Source: Hoylesella oralis ATCC 33269
Lineage (GTDB): Bacteria > Bacteroidota > Bacteroidia > Bacteroidales > Bacteroidaceae
NCBI RefSeq assembly: GCF_000185145.2
Contig: NZ_GL833119.1
Location: forward strand, 1,925,464-1,989,463
Length of the DNA stretch: 64,000 nt
Direction: 5' to 3'
A program made the position numbers and the translations under genes. A model generated the notes under the pieces. It was not told the origin of the DNA and ran no database searches. It saw only the letters and a program-made list of their open reading frames with translations. Positions 1 to 9,484 of this stretch are shown piece by piece; within the stretch, counting starts at the first letter, position 1; each line of letters starts with the position of its first letter.

Positions 1-1208
1 TGTTTCGCTTTCATCGGATCATCATTCTCTATATATTTAAACATTTCCGGAGAAAACGAAGGTAGCCCACGGAAATGTATCTTTTCGCCTTCGGTCAATG
101 TGTCGCCAATCTTGAAAATACCATTATCAGGTAGTCCAACGATATCTCCCGGGTATGCCTCCTCGATCGTGCTTTTGCGTTGAGCCATGAACTGGGTGGG
201 GGATGAGAAGCGTACGGTTTTATCCATCCGTACATGTAGATAGGGTTGATTACGAACAAATTTTCCACTACATACCTTACAGAAAGCAATACAGGAGCGA
301 TGATTGGGATCGATGTTTGCCGTAATTTTGAAAATAAACCCCGAGAATTTATGCTCTGTAGGGAGCACTTCACGTTCTTCTGCCTGCGTTGGTTGGGGCG
401 ATGGAGCTATTTTAACAAAACAGTCAAGTAATTCCTGTACGCCGAAATTATTAAGTGCACTGCCGAAAAATACTGGCGCCACTTCGGCAGAACGATAACC
501 ATCTGCCTCGAATTCGGAATACACACCGTCTATAAGTTCAAGGTCGTTGCGTAGTTGTTCGGCCTCACGTTCCCCTACGTGCTCATCAAGTTGTGTACTA
601 TTTATATTTACAGAAACCTTCTCTGTTACACGTTGTTTATTAGGTGTGAACAAATTCAATTGCTTTTCATAAATATTATACACCCCCTTAAATCGCATTC
701 CTTGTCCGATTGGCCACGACAGCGGACGCACTTTAATTTGCAATTCTTGTTCCAATTCGTCGAGCAAATCGAATGGATCACGCCCTTCGCGATCCATTTT
801 ATTTATGAAAATAATAACCGGCGTGTTGCGCATGCGACAAACCTCCATCAATTTGCGTGTCTGTGTTTCCACTCCTTTTGCCGAGTCTACCACGATAATA
901 GCCGAGTCTACGGCTGTTAGTGTGCGGTAAGTGTCTTCGGCAAAGTCTTGGTGACCGGGTGTATCGAGTATATTTACTTTATATCCTTCGTAATCGAACT
1001 CCATGACAGACGTAGACACAGAGATACCACGCTGCTTTTCTATATCCATCCAATCGCTCGTTGCAGTCTTACGTATTTTGTTGCTTTTTACCGCACCGGC
1101 AACTTGTATTTGCCCCCCGAAGAGTAAAAACTTCTCTGTAAGGGTAGTTTTACCCGCATCAGGGTGTGAGATAATTGCAAAAGTGCGACGTCTTTGTATT
1201 TCGTTCAT
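1..1208 (-). CDS. prfC: Peptide chain release factor 3 (partial, C-terminus off the left edge)
   Basis: Cytoplasmic translational GTPase that removes RF1/RF2 from the ribosome after termination. I read it from the minus strand starting at an ATG at 1208. Visible motifs are the P-loop [12 protein letters not shown] near residue 20, the switch I segment RGISVSTS, G3 DTPGHQDF and G4 NKMDRE, followed by the start of domain II. About 402 codons are inside the window against roughly 525 expected, so the last part of domain III is missing only because the window ends. It lies 32 bp after rfbD in the same direction and probably shares its transcript. Identification is firm because the RF3-type insert after G3 ([19 protein letters not shown]) separates it from EF-G. 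Confidence 0.95.
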   Translation of the reverse strand, partial: MNEIQRRRTFAIISHPDAGKTTLTEKFLLFGGQIQVAGAVKSNKIRKTATSDWMDIEKQRGISVSTSVMEFDYEGYKVNILDTPGHQDFAEDTYRTLTAVDSAIIVVDSAKGVETQTRKLMEVCRMRNTPVIIFINKMDREGRDPFDLLDELEQELQIKVRPLSWPIGQGMRFKGVYNIYEKQLNLFTPNKQRVTEKVSVNINSTQLDEHVGEREAEQLRNDLELIDGVYSEFEADGYRSAEVAPVFFGSALNNFGVQELLDCFVKIAPSPQPTQAEEREVLPTEHKFSGFIFKITANIDPNHRSCIAFCKVCSGKFVRNQPYLHVRMDKTVRFSSPTQFMAQRKSTIEEAYPGDIVGLPDNGIFKIGDTLTEGEKIHFRGLPSFSPEMFKYIENDDPMKAK

Positions 1209-1240
1209 TTATCTTTTATTATTACTATCGGTCGAATATC

Positions 1241-2095
1241 TTAAAGCTCCATCTTTGCGATGCAACGCGCAAGAGATTCTTCCCAATATGGAATTTCTAT
1301 ACCATATGTTTGTTTTAACTTTGTTTTGTCCAATACGCTATAGTGTGGTCGCTTGGCAGGAGTGGGATATTCTGCTGTGTGCAGAGGTTTTACATGACAA
1401 GTAGTGATGCCTTTGATGCGATGAACAGCTTTAGCAAAGTCATACCAACTGATAGCTCCTTCATTAGAAAAGTGATAAGTTCCCGGTACAATGCCTTGGT
1501 TGATAGCTGTCATAATAACTTTGGCAAGGTCGGCAGCATAAGTCGGTGTACCAATCTGATCGAAAATAACGCCCATTTCTGTTTTCTCTTTTCCAAGTTT
1601 GATCATGGTTTTTACAAAGTTATTACCAAATGTGGAGTAGAGCCATGCCGTACGTATAATCATGGTTTTCTTGCAAATTTTACGGATAGCTGTCTCGCCT
1701 ACAAGCTTTGTTTTGCCGTACACGCTATTTGGGCATGGTGTATCGGTCTCTACATAAGGCGTATGTTGGGTGCCATCGAACACATAATCCGTACTTATTT
1801 GTATTAACCAACCGCCCCGCTTTTCTATTGCTGCTGCCAAATATGCTGGAGCTTCAGCATTCAGAGCTCTGCATAGCTGATAATTACTTTCTGCTCTGTC
1901 TACTGCTGTATAAGCAGCACAGTTCACAATACCATTAATTCGGTGTTGCTGAATGTAATGTTCTATATCTTCAGCATTCGTAATATCAAGTTCAGAAACA
2001 TCTGTATTGAACCACTGGCATTGAATATTTCCTTTTTCGAGTAGTTGTATCTCATTACCTAACTGGCCGTTACAACCTGTAATTAATATGTTCAT
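1241..2095 (-). CDS. rfbD: dTDP-4-dehydrorhamnose reductase
   Basis: NADPH-dependent reductase for the last step of dTDP-L-rhamnose synthesis, which supplies rhamnose for surface polysaccharide. The 284-residue protein has the N-terminal Rossmann motif GCNGQLG (residues 8-14), the ISTDYVFDG segment and the catalytic YGKTK motif of extended short-chain dehydrogenases. Length is normal for RfbD/RmlD. No other rhamnose gene (rfbA, rfbB, rfbC) is nearby; instead it sits between DUF4924 and prfC. Family assignment is strong; the exact substrate is inferred from the family. Confidence 0.9.
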   Translation of the reverse strand: MNILITGCNGQLGNEIQLLEKGNIQCQWFNTDVSELDITNAEDIEHYIQQHRINGIVNCAAYTAVDRAESNYQLCRALNAEAPAYLAAAIEKRGGWLIQISTDYVFDGTQHTPYVETDTPCPNSVYGKTKLVGETAIRKICKKTMIIRTAWLYSTFGNNFVKTMIKLGKEKTEMGVIFDQIGTPTYAADLAKVIMTAINQGIVPGTYHFSNEGAISWYDFAKAVHRIKGITTCHVKPLHTAEYPTPAKRPHYSVLDKTKLKQTYGIEIPYWEESLARCIAKMEL

Positions 2096-2246
2096 ATAAT
2101 CAACTTTCCTTTACCTCTTTCCAAAAAAGAGTAGCTTTTAAAAGCTCTATATTATTAATACATTTATATTACGTTTTTGTGAAAAGAATTTTCTACCCCT
2201 TTTTTATAATATACAATTCTCCGGTTGAAAAGCCAGAAGTGGACCT

Positions 2247-2795
2247 TTATTCGTCCTCAAACTCCAATCCTTCTGTCTTATCTTTGATATAATAGTCGGA
2301 GAGCATGCCTATAAAAGTGGTAATCTCCTGTACAGCATGTGTTGTTTCTGGAGTAATTTCTTTCTTTTTGAGTCGAAGTATCATTATACCATACAAAGCA
2401 TCAAGGCAAGTTTCTATTTCATTATTTTTCTTATCTCCTTTATTACGGAGTTCAACAATGAAAGGCAAAACCTTGAAATATTCTGCATTATAGAATGGAA
2501 ATTTAGAACTTTGGAGCAGATGGGCATGTAAATCCATCATGTCTTGGACGATGATTTCGTTGATCTGAAGATGCCCATTTTCACGCTTACCTTCTTGATT
2601 CATCATGCGTACAAGATTTCCATACCAGTCAGCAAGTTCCTCTTTTTGCTCTTTGGTATAGTCGAACTTATTGATATATTCGTGACGAATGCGTGATAAA
2701 GAGCATCCATATGCTCTGATCAAGTCTTCGGTCTGCCACATATAAAGCAGATATTCTGCAATACTTTTCTTTCTTAATTCCTGTGCTATAAACAT
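2247..2795 (-). CDS. DUF4924 family protein
   Basis: A 182-residue soluble protein of unknown function, recognised from its N-terminal pattern (MFIAQELRKKSIAEYLLYMW) and overall composition as the Bacteroidota family DUF4924. It appears all-helical, with no signal peptide or membrane segment, and ends in an acidic tail (EGLEFEDE). It lies between the LysE-type exporter and rfbD on the same strand with gaps of 81 and 151 bp. I have no evidence for a biochemical role. Confidence 0.75.
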   Translation of the reverse strand: MFIAQELRKKSIAEYLLYMWQTEDLIRAYGCSLSRIRHEYINKFDYTKEQKEELADWYGNLVRMMNQEGKRENGHLQINEIIVQDMMDLHAHLLQSSKFPFYNAEYFKVLPFIVELRNKGDKKNNEIETCLDALYGIMILRLKKKEITPETTHAVQEITTFIGMLSDYYIKDKTEGLEFEDE

Positions 2796-2876
2796 ATTAT
2801 TAATTTAATACAATAGGGAATATGTAAATATGGTATATAATGTTGACGAGATTTACAAAAGCGTTCAATACTTTTG

Positions 2877-3545
2877 TCAGTAGTGTATAGAGTAGAGATT
2901 GAATACAGTTCCTATAAGAATAACCAATGAAAATAGTATGACTAAGCTACCAATAACCTTGTTGATTAATAGAATACCATTCTCATCAAATTTGCCTTTA
3001 ATCTTATTGATAAACCATGTAAGCCCGAACCACCACAATAATGCTCCAATAATAATGCTCAGATACCCTATCGACATCTCGAGCGGATGATTCGGAATGA
3101 CAAAAGTAAGTTGAGCGAAGAGTGCCATGAATAAGAAGATAATAAGTGGATTGAGAAACGTTACCCAAAAGGCAGTGAGCCCATTATAAAAATACGAACC
3201 TTTTTTTGTACCGCTAATGTGCATATTCTTTGTAGGATTGCTTCTGAAACAGTGTATTCCAAAAAACAGCAGAATGATACTTCCAGATATATTTAAGATA
3301 AACTGAGTTTGAGGATCGTTTACAAGATTCATCACGAAGCTCATACCGAGCCCTGTAATAAGTGCGTAAATAATATCACTGATCGAAGCACCTATCCCTG
3401 TAACAAAACCGTACCATCTGCCTTTGTTCAGCGTGCGTTGTACACAAAGAATACCAACAGGCCCCATCGGTGCCGAAGCTAAGATACCGATAAGCAAACC
3501 CTTTAGCACCAAATCTATTATGTCAATATGAAATTCAAACGGCAT
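2877..3545 (-). CDS. LysE/RhtB family amino-acid exporter
   Basis: Inner-membrane protein of 222 residues with about six hydrophobic segments, of the LysE translocator family (efflux of amino acids or derivatives). The family signature near the N-terminus is visible as ASAPMGPVGILCVQRTLNKG, followed by the conserved GIGASISDIIYA stretch. I use the ATG at 3545, not a TTG 39 bp upstream, because the upstream segment contains the AT-rich, TTTTTGC-bearing sequence typical of Bacteroidota promoters. Substrate cannot be told from sequence. Confidence 0.85.
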   Translation of the reverse strand: MPFEFHIDIIDLVLKGLLIGILASAPMGPVGILCVQRTLNKGRWYGFVTGIGASISDIIYALITGLGMSFVMNLVNDPQTQFILNISGSIILLFFGIHCFRSNPTKNMHISGTKKGSYFYNGLTAFWVTFLNPLIIFLFMALFAQLTFVIPNHPLEMSIGYLSIIIGALLWWFGLTWFINKIKGKFDENGILLINKVIGSLVILFSLVILIGTVFNLYSIHY

Positions 3546-3600
3546 ATCGGGTGCAAAATTGCAAAAATTATGCGATATAGGCAAATTTTCTTTTTAAAAG

Positions 3601-3631
3601 TTTGCTCTATAGGAGTTTTTTAATACCTTTG
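3601..3631 (+). promoter_or_regulatory. Promoter of the ROK kinase gene
   Basis: TTTG at 3601-3604 and TACCTTTG at 3624-3631 are separated by 19 bp, matching the Bacteroidota primary sigma consensus (-33 TTTG, -7 TAnnTTTG). Start of transcription would be near 3638, giving a leader of about 60 nt. Confidence 0.75.
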
Positions 3632-3699
3632 TTCCGATAAATACATGTTTTAAATTTATCTGAATAATATATTATTAACTTAAAAATAAAAAGAAAAAC

Positions 3700-4677
3700 A
3701 TGGATGTTCAAGAAACATTGAAACCGTATGTTATAGGTTTGGATTTAGGTGGCACGAACTCAGTTTTTGGCATTGTTGATAGCCGAGGAGAGATTAAGGC
3801 CACTACAGCAATCAAAACGCAAGGGTACGAGAATGTAAACGAATATGTAGATGCATCTGTAGACGCTTTGCATATTATTATTGATCAAGTAGGGGGTATC
3901 CAAAATATTAAAGCTATGGGTATCGGCGCTCCTAATGGCAATTACTACACTGGAACTATCGAGTTTGCTCCAAATCTTAGTTGGGGACATAGCGGTATTG
4001 TACCGTTAGCTGATCTTTTTTCTAAGAAACTGAATATTCCGGTTGCTCTTACCAACGATGCAAATGCAGCCGCTATCGGCGAAATGACTTATGGAGTAGC
4101 TCGAGGAATGAAGAATTTTATCATGATAACTCTTGGTACTGGGGTAGGTTCTGGAATCGTTGTCAACGGACAACTGGTATATGGAAGTGATGGATTTGCG
4201 GGGGAACTCGGGCATACTATCATCCGCCGTGAGAACGGTCGTTCATGTGGATGTGGAAGAGATGGATGCCTTGAAGCATATTGCTCAGCAACAGGAGTAG
4301 CACGTACGGCACGTGAATTCCTCCAGACAACGGAAGAACCTTCTATACTTCGCGAAATAAATCCCGAGGAAATCACATCTCTAGATGTATCGATTGCCGC
4401 TGGTAAAGGCGACAAATTGGCACAACGTGTTTATGAATTTACTGGTGAACTTCTTGGAGAAGCGTGTGCAGATTTCGCAGCCTTTTCATCCCCTGAGGCT
4501 TTTATCTTCTTTGGAGGATTGACAAAAGCTGGTGATTTATTAATGAACCCTTTGAAAGAAAGTTACGACAAACATGTTCTTAATATCTTCAGAGGTAAGG
4601 CAAAGTTCCTTGTCAGTGGCCTTGATGGCTCCTCTGCAGCAGTTTTGGGAGCTTCTGCTGTGGGTTGGGAACTTTAA
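3700..4677 (+). CDS. ROK family sugar kinase (probable glucokinase)
   Basis: Cytoplasmic ATP-dependent sugar kinase, 325 residues. The phosphate-binding motif DLGGTNSVFGIVD lies at residues 15-27, and the ROK zinc-binding cluster CGCGRDGCLEAYCSATG is complete, preceded by the GELGH motif with the zinc-binding His. There is no N-terminal helix-turn-helix, so it is an enzyme of the ROK family and not a ROK repressor. Glucose is the most likely substrate because this type serves as glucokinase in Bacteroidales, but the sequence does not prove that. It is monocistronic, with its own promoter and a terminator directly downstream. Confidence 0.85.
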   Translation: MDVQETLKPYVIGLDLGGTNSVFGIVDSRGEIKATTAIKTQGYENVNEYVDASVDALHIIIDQVGGIQNIKAMGIGAPNGNYYTGTIEFAPNLSWGHSGIVPLADLFSKKLNIPVALTNDANAAAIGEMTYGVARGMKNFIMITLGTGVGSGIVVNGQLVYGSDGFAGELGHTIIRRENGRSCGCGRDGCLEAYCSATGVARTAREFLQTTEEPSILREINPEEITSLDVSIAAGKGDKLAQRVYEFTGELLGEACADFAAFSSPEAFIFFGGLTKAGDLLMNPLKESYDKHVLNIFRGKAKFLVSGLDGSSAAVLGASAVGWEL

Positions 4678-4705
4678 AAAAGAAAAATACTATTTCTAAA
4701 AATAT

Positions 4706-4742
4706 AAAAGGTGTAATGAGCGGATACTCGTTACATCTTTTA
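4706..4742 (+). terminator. Rho-independent terminator after the ROK kinase
   Basis: Hairpin of AAAAGGTGTAATGAG pairing (with G-U pairs) with CTCGTTACATCTTTT around a 6-nt loop, ending in T residues. Confidence 0.7.
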
Positions 4743-4785
4743 TATTATGTTATTTTTCATATCCTATATATTTCTTGAATCAAAA

Positions 4786-4830
4786 ATCAATTTTACATGC
4801 ATGAAAGTGCCTTTCTATGTAAAAATTGAT
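4786..4830. repeat. Inverted repeat in the scar region
   Basis: ATCAATTTTACAT (4786-4798) is mirrored by ATGTAAAAATTGAT (4817-4830) with a single extra A. There is no gene on either side that it obviously terminates. It may be a second terminator or the end of the dead insertion element that follows. The stretch 4743-5022 otherwise holds nothing I recognise. Confidence 0.4.
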
Positions 4831-5022
4831 AAATAAAATCGCCCGGTTATATTAGAATTTATATCAGAAAAAAGACAAGAGACTCATATACATGTCAAAA
4901 AAGCATATCAAAAAAAATAACAGAATAACATATCTCTGTGTGGTGATAAAAGTACTATTGAATGTTAATTTCTTATGAATCTTTGCATTTAAGCATATTT
5001 TCGCAAGATGTTACTCCATCAA

Positions 5023-5345
5023 TTTTACAGCCGCTTTCCGACAGAGGATGTCTGTATCGAATATTTCAAGTCGATTCGCATGCACCAAGATATCCTACGC
5101 CCAGAGTATGGTACGGCTTATCTATAATGGTTAAGTGGGCGTAAGGTCTTCCAATGCCCCAAATGTGGCAGTCCAAATTCCCTTGACCAAGGGAATGGTC
5201 TGGAACACAGCAAGCTGTCACTCAGTTCGTAGTTTTATACTATGGCAAACGGGAGACTATCTATCAGTTGTTCGAAGAGGTTGAGTTTGACGAAGCGTTC
5301 TTTTCTATACATATTCCTGAGGATTCCAAAGGAGAGCCGATAGGA
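5023..5345 (+). pseudogene. Degraded IS1595-type (ISXO2-like) transposase fragment
   Basis: Three short segments match the order of an ISXO2-like transposase. FYSRFPTEDVCIEYFKSIR (from 5023) is the N-terminal region. After an in-frame TAA at 5125, GRKVFQCPKCGS carries the zinc-ribbon Cys pair. In a different frame from 5265, QLFEEVEFDEAFFSIHIPED contains the first catalytic Asp region (normally VELDEAFFS). The middle zinc-ribbon half and the region between are missing, and nothing of the C-terminal catalytic residues is seen downstream. It is a relic with a stop, a frameshift and deletions. Terminal inverted repeats were not identified. Confidence 0.7.
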
Positions 5346-5504
5346 GGTGCCGGTAGCCAGAATATTCTATTCACTATCCCAAAGACAGACGTCTTGCCAC
5401 AAGAGATGTTATGCTACAGCTACGGTATTCGTTCAACCCGCAACACAGCAAATACAAAGGTTCGGTAGCCAATAATGAAGTCATAAAATTAAAATGATTA
5501 CATA

Positions 5505-6866
5505 CTATTTCCCGATGCAAAAGTGTGAAAAGATATTTTCTAAAACTTCGTTGGTTGTGATTTGACCTCCAGTGATTTCTGCTAAGTGATCGATGCAGAT
5601 ACGAAGATCTTCGCTCAACAGGTCGCCACTTAGATTTTTTTGTAGCCCTTCGATTACTCTGGATATGCTTTCATGAGCATGCGTGAGAGCTTCATAGTGA
5701 CGTGCACTCGTTATTATGATATCATTTTCTTTAATTTCAGGAATATCTGCAGCTTGGAATAAGGCATCTTCCAATTGAGGAATGTTGGTTCCTTGTTTTG
5801 CAGAAATGTATATAATCGGTGATTGGAGAGATGTTGGAATAGGCGGGGGGTTCTCTAAATCAATTTTATTCCATACGGTAATGAGTTTTTTACCACGTAT
5901 GTTCTTTTTGATTTCGGAAATTTCTTCATTGGTCGGTTGTTTGTCTATAAGCCATAAAATAATAGTTGCCTCATTTATTTTTTGATAGGTACGTTCGATT
6001 CCTAACAGCTCGATTTTATCGTCGGTATGACGGATACCGGCGGTATCAATGAAACGGAAAGTTATATCATGGATTTCAGTTGTATCTTCAATAACGTCGC
6101 GCGTAGTACCATGGATATCGCTTACGATAGCCTTATCTTCGTGTAGCAGACGATTGAGCAGAGTGCTCTTTCCGACATTCGTTTTGCCCACAATAGCAAC
6201 AGGCACCCCCTTTTTCAAGGCATTATCGGTTTCAAAAGAGGTTGCGAGGGTACCAATGCGTTGTTCGGCTTTTTGTACTAACTCCAACAGTTCTTGTCTG
6301 TCTGCAAAATTCACATCTTGGTCGCTAAAATCCAATTCCAGTTCTATGAGTGAAGTTATCTTTAGCAATTGATCGCGTAGGATAGACAACTCGTTACTGA
6401 AATTACCTTTTAATTGACTTAGGGCTATTCTATGAGTAGCACGGTTGGTAGTTGCAATAAGGTCTGCCACAGCTTCTGCCTGACTTAAATCCATTTTTCC
6501 ATTCAAGTACGCACGTTGAGTATATTCGCCTGCCTTGGCCTGTCGACAACCAGCATCTATTAAGGTATGGAGTATCTCATTTATAATATAGTGACTTCCG
6601 TGGCATGATATTTCCGTACTGTCTTCACCTGTATAGCTGTGGGGTGCACGGAAAATGGATACTAACACATCGTCAATAACGTCTCCTTTGCGGTTGATAA
6701 TCTCTCCATAATGTATGGTATTAGGATTAGCTTCAGTAAGAGACCTGCCGTTTGCCGAATGAAAGGTATTGGCTGTAATGGATATAGCTTGTGGCCCCGA
6801 TATTCTTATTACCCCTATGGCACCTCCTGATGGTGTTGCCAATGCACAGATAGTTTCTGTTATCAT
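5505..6866 (-). CDS. mnmE: tRNA modification GTPase MnmE (TrmE)
   Basis: With MnmG it forms the complex that makes 5-carboxymethylaminomethyluridine at the wobble position of several tRNAs. The 453-residue protein shows the N-terminal formyl-THF-binding domain (starting MITETICALATPSGGAIGVIR), the helical domain, an inserted G domain with G1 GKTNVGKSTLLN, G3 DTAG and G4 NKID, and the C-terminal CIGK with its essential cysteine. All key motifs are intact. MnmG is not in the window. It is transcribed toward the transposase scar, with a 61-bp gap from the phosphorylase gene upstream. Confidence 0.97.
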   Translation of the reverse strand: MITETICALATPSGGAIGVIRISGPQAISITANTFHSANGRSLTEANPNTIHYGEIINRKGDVIDDVLVSIFRAPHSYTGEDSTEISCHGSHYIINEILHTLIDAGCRQAKAGEYTQRAYLNGKMDLSQAEAVADLIATTNRATHRIALSQLKGNFSNELSILRDQLLKITSLIELELDFSDQDVNFADRQELLELVQKAEQRIGTLATSFETDNALKKGVPVAIVGKTNVGKSTLLNRLLHEDKAIVSDIHGTTRDVIEDTTEIHDITFRFIDTAGIRHTDDKIELLGIERTYQKINEATIILWLIDKQPTNEEISEIKKNIRGKKLITVWNKIDLENPPPIPTSLQSPIIYISAKQGTNIPQLEDALFQAADIPEIKENDIIITSARHYEALTHAHESISRVIEGLQKNLSGDLLSEDLRICIDHLAEITGGQITTNEVLENIFSHFCIGK

Positions 6867-6927
6867 CCTGTTAAAAATGTTTGGGTAGCAAGCTCATAGA
6901 TACTTGCTACCCATTACTAATGAAAAA

Positions 6928-7800
6928 TTAGATACGGTCGAGTACTTCAAGGATAAGTCCGTCAATAGAATTCTTATAATTTGAGTTTGCCTGCTTGGCA
7001 ACTCTGTTAGCAATTACCATACAGCATGTAAGTGCCTGATGTCCCATCAATTTGGCTAAACCCGCCAAAGCTGAACTCTCCATCTCGAAGTTTGTTATCT
7101 TGAGTCCTTTATATTCAAAACTCTCCACTTTCTCATTTTGTTGCGGATCAGCAAGAGGTATCCTAAGTTCCCTACCCTGTGGACCGAAGAAACCTCCGCA
7201 TGCAATAGTTACACCACGTACCATATCGTCTTTGGCGATACGGTCGATCAGTTCTTTATCATTGTCAATTACATATGGTGCACAGAGTAAAGGATTCCAC
7301 TTCATGTGCTGTTTAAAGTTCTCTTCAAAATCTAAATCGCATACTTTGTTGCGTCCTGCATAGAAGTTCAGCAAACCATCGAAACCGATACTCTTCTCAC
7401 TGGCAATGTATGTTCCTGTCGGTGTGAAAGGTTGCAAGCCTCCGCAAGTACCTATTCTTACAAGAGTGAGTTTCCGTTTTTGTTCTTTCTCGGTACGAGT
7501 ATCGAAGTCTATATTAGCAAGAGCATCAAGTTCATTCACTACAATGTCAATATTATCGCAACCGATGCCTGTACTTTGCACGGTGATACGCTTTCCTTTA
7601 TATGTACCTGTTATTGTATTAAATTCTCGATTACTAACTTCGCATTCCTTTGTTTCGAAGTGGGATGCTACCAAAGCCACACGTCCGGGATCGCCTACAA
7701 GAATTACTTTGTCAGCAAGTTGTTCCGGCCTTAGGTGTAGATGGAATATACTTCCATCTTGGTTGATGATTAGTTCTGATTCCGCAAAATATTTTGCCAT
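6928..7800 (-). CDS. Nucleoside phosphorylase (uridine phosphorylase type)
   Basis: Cytoplasmic enzyme, 290 residues, of the PNP/UDP family 1, which splits nucleosides with phosphate for base and ribose salvage. Visible motifs are the phosphate-binding VGDPGRV near residue 36, STGIGCDNIDIVVNEL, GTCGGLQP, and NFEMESSALAGLA, whose Glu and Met contact the ribose. The sequence is closest in feel to uridine phosphorylases of Bacteroidales, but purine activity cannot be excluded. It is followed by mnmE and preceded by the PD40-like gene with a 12-bp gap, so the two are probably cotranscribed. Confidence 0.85.
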   Translation of the reverse strand: MAKYFAESELIINQDGSIFHLHLRPEQLADKVILVGDPGRVALVASHFETKECEVSNREFNTITGTYKGKRITVQSTGIGCDNIDIVVNELDALANIDFDTRTEKEQKRKLTLVRIGTCGGLQPFTPTGTYIASEKSIGFDGLLNFYAGRNKVCDLDFEENFKQHMKWNPLLCAPYVIDNDKELIDRIAKDDMVRGVTIACGGFFGPQGRELRIPLADPQQNEKVESFEYKGLKITNFEMESSALAGLAKLMGHQALTCCMVIANRVAKQANSNYKNSIDGLILEVLDRI

Positions 7801-7811
7801 GATCCGATAAT

Positions 7812-8960
7812 TTAATTTGTTATTGATAAATTATTTTCATAATTGCGAATTCTCTTTTCCAATTCGCTTAATTCTATTCTTTGCTTTAGTATTGTTTGTT
7901 CTTCTTCGATGATTATTTGTTGTAGTTTCTGCTTTTCTTGTTTGAAAGATGTTGCATAACGCTCTCTCAAAGATTGCAGAGCATTCTCCTTTTCCTGCAA
8001 CTGATTTCTTTCTTGCATAAGACTTTCGAATGCTTGCCGGCCTTTAATTGTCTTAAAGTCGCTTAGACGATGGTATATCAATTTATCGTTGATAGCAAAG
8101 TTGATTGTACTTTCCGATCTTTGTGTATTACCTTTCAAAAGGGCCAAACGTTTAAGTATTTTTTGTCTGTTTCCGAATGCCCATGTATCTCGGATACTGT
8201 TTAGATCGGCATACTTTTTTAATTGAGCATGAGTGAGGCCATCGTTATCATAATTCTGTCTTGAAGCCGTTGTCGCAAAAGTGTATATACAGACTTTCCC
8301 TTCCGGTTGGTAGCGGTCTGAAACAAGCCATCCTACAGAGTCTATATCATCGAATGCAATGAAATAGTCATTAGCTTTGGAATTGAATGGCAAGCCATAA
8401 TTCTCTGGTTTGTAGAATTTCCCGCTTCGTGAATCGAAGCGAGTTACGAATATATCAAGCCCCCCCAGACTCTTTTCTCCCTTTGCCGAGAAATATAGTG
8501 TAACACCATCAGGCATTAGGAATGGGTAATTAAAGTCTGTAAGTCCGTCTGCTAATTCATTTATTAATTTGGGAGCGCTCCATGTATCAACCAGTCGATC
8601 GGTTATATAAAGATATCGTTGTACCGAGTCGCCTTGCGAATATATTTTATGGTTATTAAATTCATTTGTGTATACGATACGTTCTCCATCGTTCTCAGAA
8701 GTAATCATTCCACACTCTTTAGTAAGCGGAATAGAATTGATAAATAGTACTTTATCAACGACGATACTATCTACAAACATTACTTTTGCTGTTGCGGCAA
8801 GCATGCTTTCGTAGAGTTTTTCGGAAGGTGATAACTCTATTCTTATCTCCTTCCGGTTGCTTTTATTCTTTGTTCCTTTTTTCTTCGTTTGTGCAAACGA
8901 GGGTATTGCCAATATTAGTAAACAAATTATCGGCAGTATTAGTTTTGCCAAATTCTTCAT
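7812..8960 (-). CDS. Exported PD40-like (WD40-type beta-propeller) protein with C-terminal coiled coil
   Basis: A 382-residue protein with an N-terminal signal peptide (MKNLAKLILPIICLLILAIPSFAQ), a basic Lys-rich stretch, and a region containing the PD40 pattern FNYPFLMPDGVTLYFSAKG as found in OmpA-associated periplasmic proteins. Residues from about 300 on form a Gln/Glu-rich heptad coiled coil (LMQERNQLQEKENALQSLRE and onward). I choose the ATG at 8960, not 48 bp upstream, because the signal peptide begins there and a -7 promoter box TATTTTTG sits only 4 nt before it. No OmpA domain is present. Function unknown; a periplasmic or surface-associated role is inferred. Confidence 0.7.
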   Translation of the reverse strand: MKNLAKLILPIICLLILAIPSFAQTKKKGTKNKSNRKEIRIELSPSEKLYESMLAATAKVMFVDSIVVDKVLFINSIPLTKECGMITSENDGERIVYTNEFNNHKIYSQGDSVQRYLYITDRLVDTWSAPKLINELADGLTDFNYPFLMPDGVTLYFSAKGEKSLGGLDIFVTRFDSRSGKFYKPENYGLPFNSKANDYFIAFDDIDSVGWLVSDRYQPEGKVCIYTFATTASRQNYDNDGLTHAQLKKYADLNSIRDTWAFGNRQKILKRLALLKGNTQRSESTINFAINDKLIYHRLSDFKTIKGRQAFESLMQERNQLQEKENALQSLRERYATSFKQEKQKLQQIIIEEEQTILKQRIELSELEKRIRNYENNLSITN

Positions 8961-9484
8961 GTCGCAAAAATAAGAAAAATATCTAAGTATGCCAAATATT
9001 ATCATCATTTTGGATTGTGCTTATGCTTTTAGGTTCGGAACAATGATATCAATGTTAAATGCTTTTCTATACATCTGTACTATTACTTTTTCATTATTAT
9101 GCTGTCATACTGTCATAATAAATGTACACCTTTCTTATACCGACAATACTGCTTATTTGTAAGATGCATATACCAATATAATATGAAGAGTAAATATTAT
9201 TTTTAAGATGCTTGATATATGGACTTTTCGCTGTATTGACGTCATGCCATCATACAGAGAACAATTGTATTTCAAAGATAAATAATGAATTATATAGATA
9301 CTGATTGATGATAAGGAAAAAATATATATTTGTTTTCTTTCTTTTTTATTATCCGAGCCAGTGTTATAATCTATATCTTTACATAATTAATATAGAAATG
9401 GCAAAAGGATATGGGAGAGTTGAAATATTACTCGTCTGCTAAATGTTTTTATTTAATTTTACAGAACATTTTGCTCAAATTGCG
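8961..9484. other. Gene-poor AT-rich intergenic region
   Basis: Apart from the -7 box (rc of CAAAAATA, just above 8960) of the minus-strand gene, I see no open frame longer than a few dozen codons, no stable hairpin and no mobile-element match. A TATATTTG near 9327 resembles a -7 box but leads only to a 14-codon frame. Confidence 0.5.

Noticed and set aside
555..920. 121-codon plus-strand frame
   Set aside because: Antisense to prfC, whose GTPase motifs are unambiguous.
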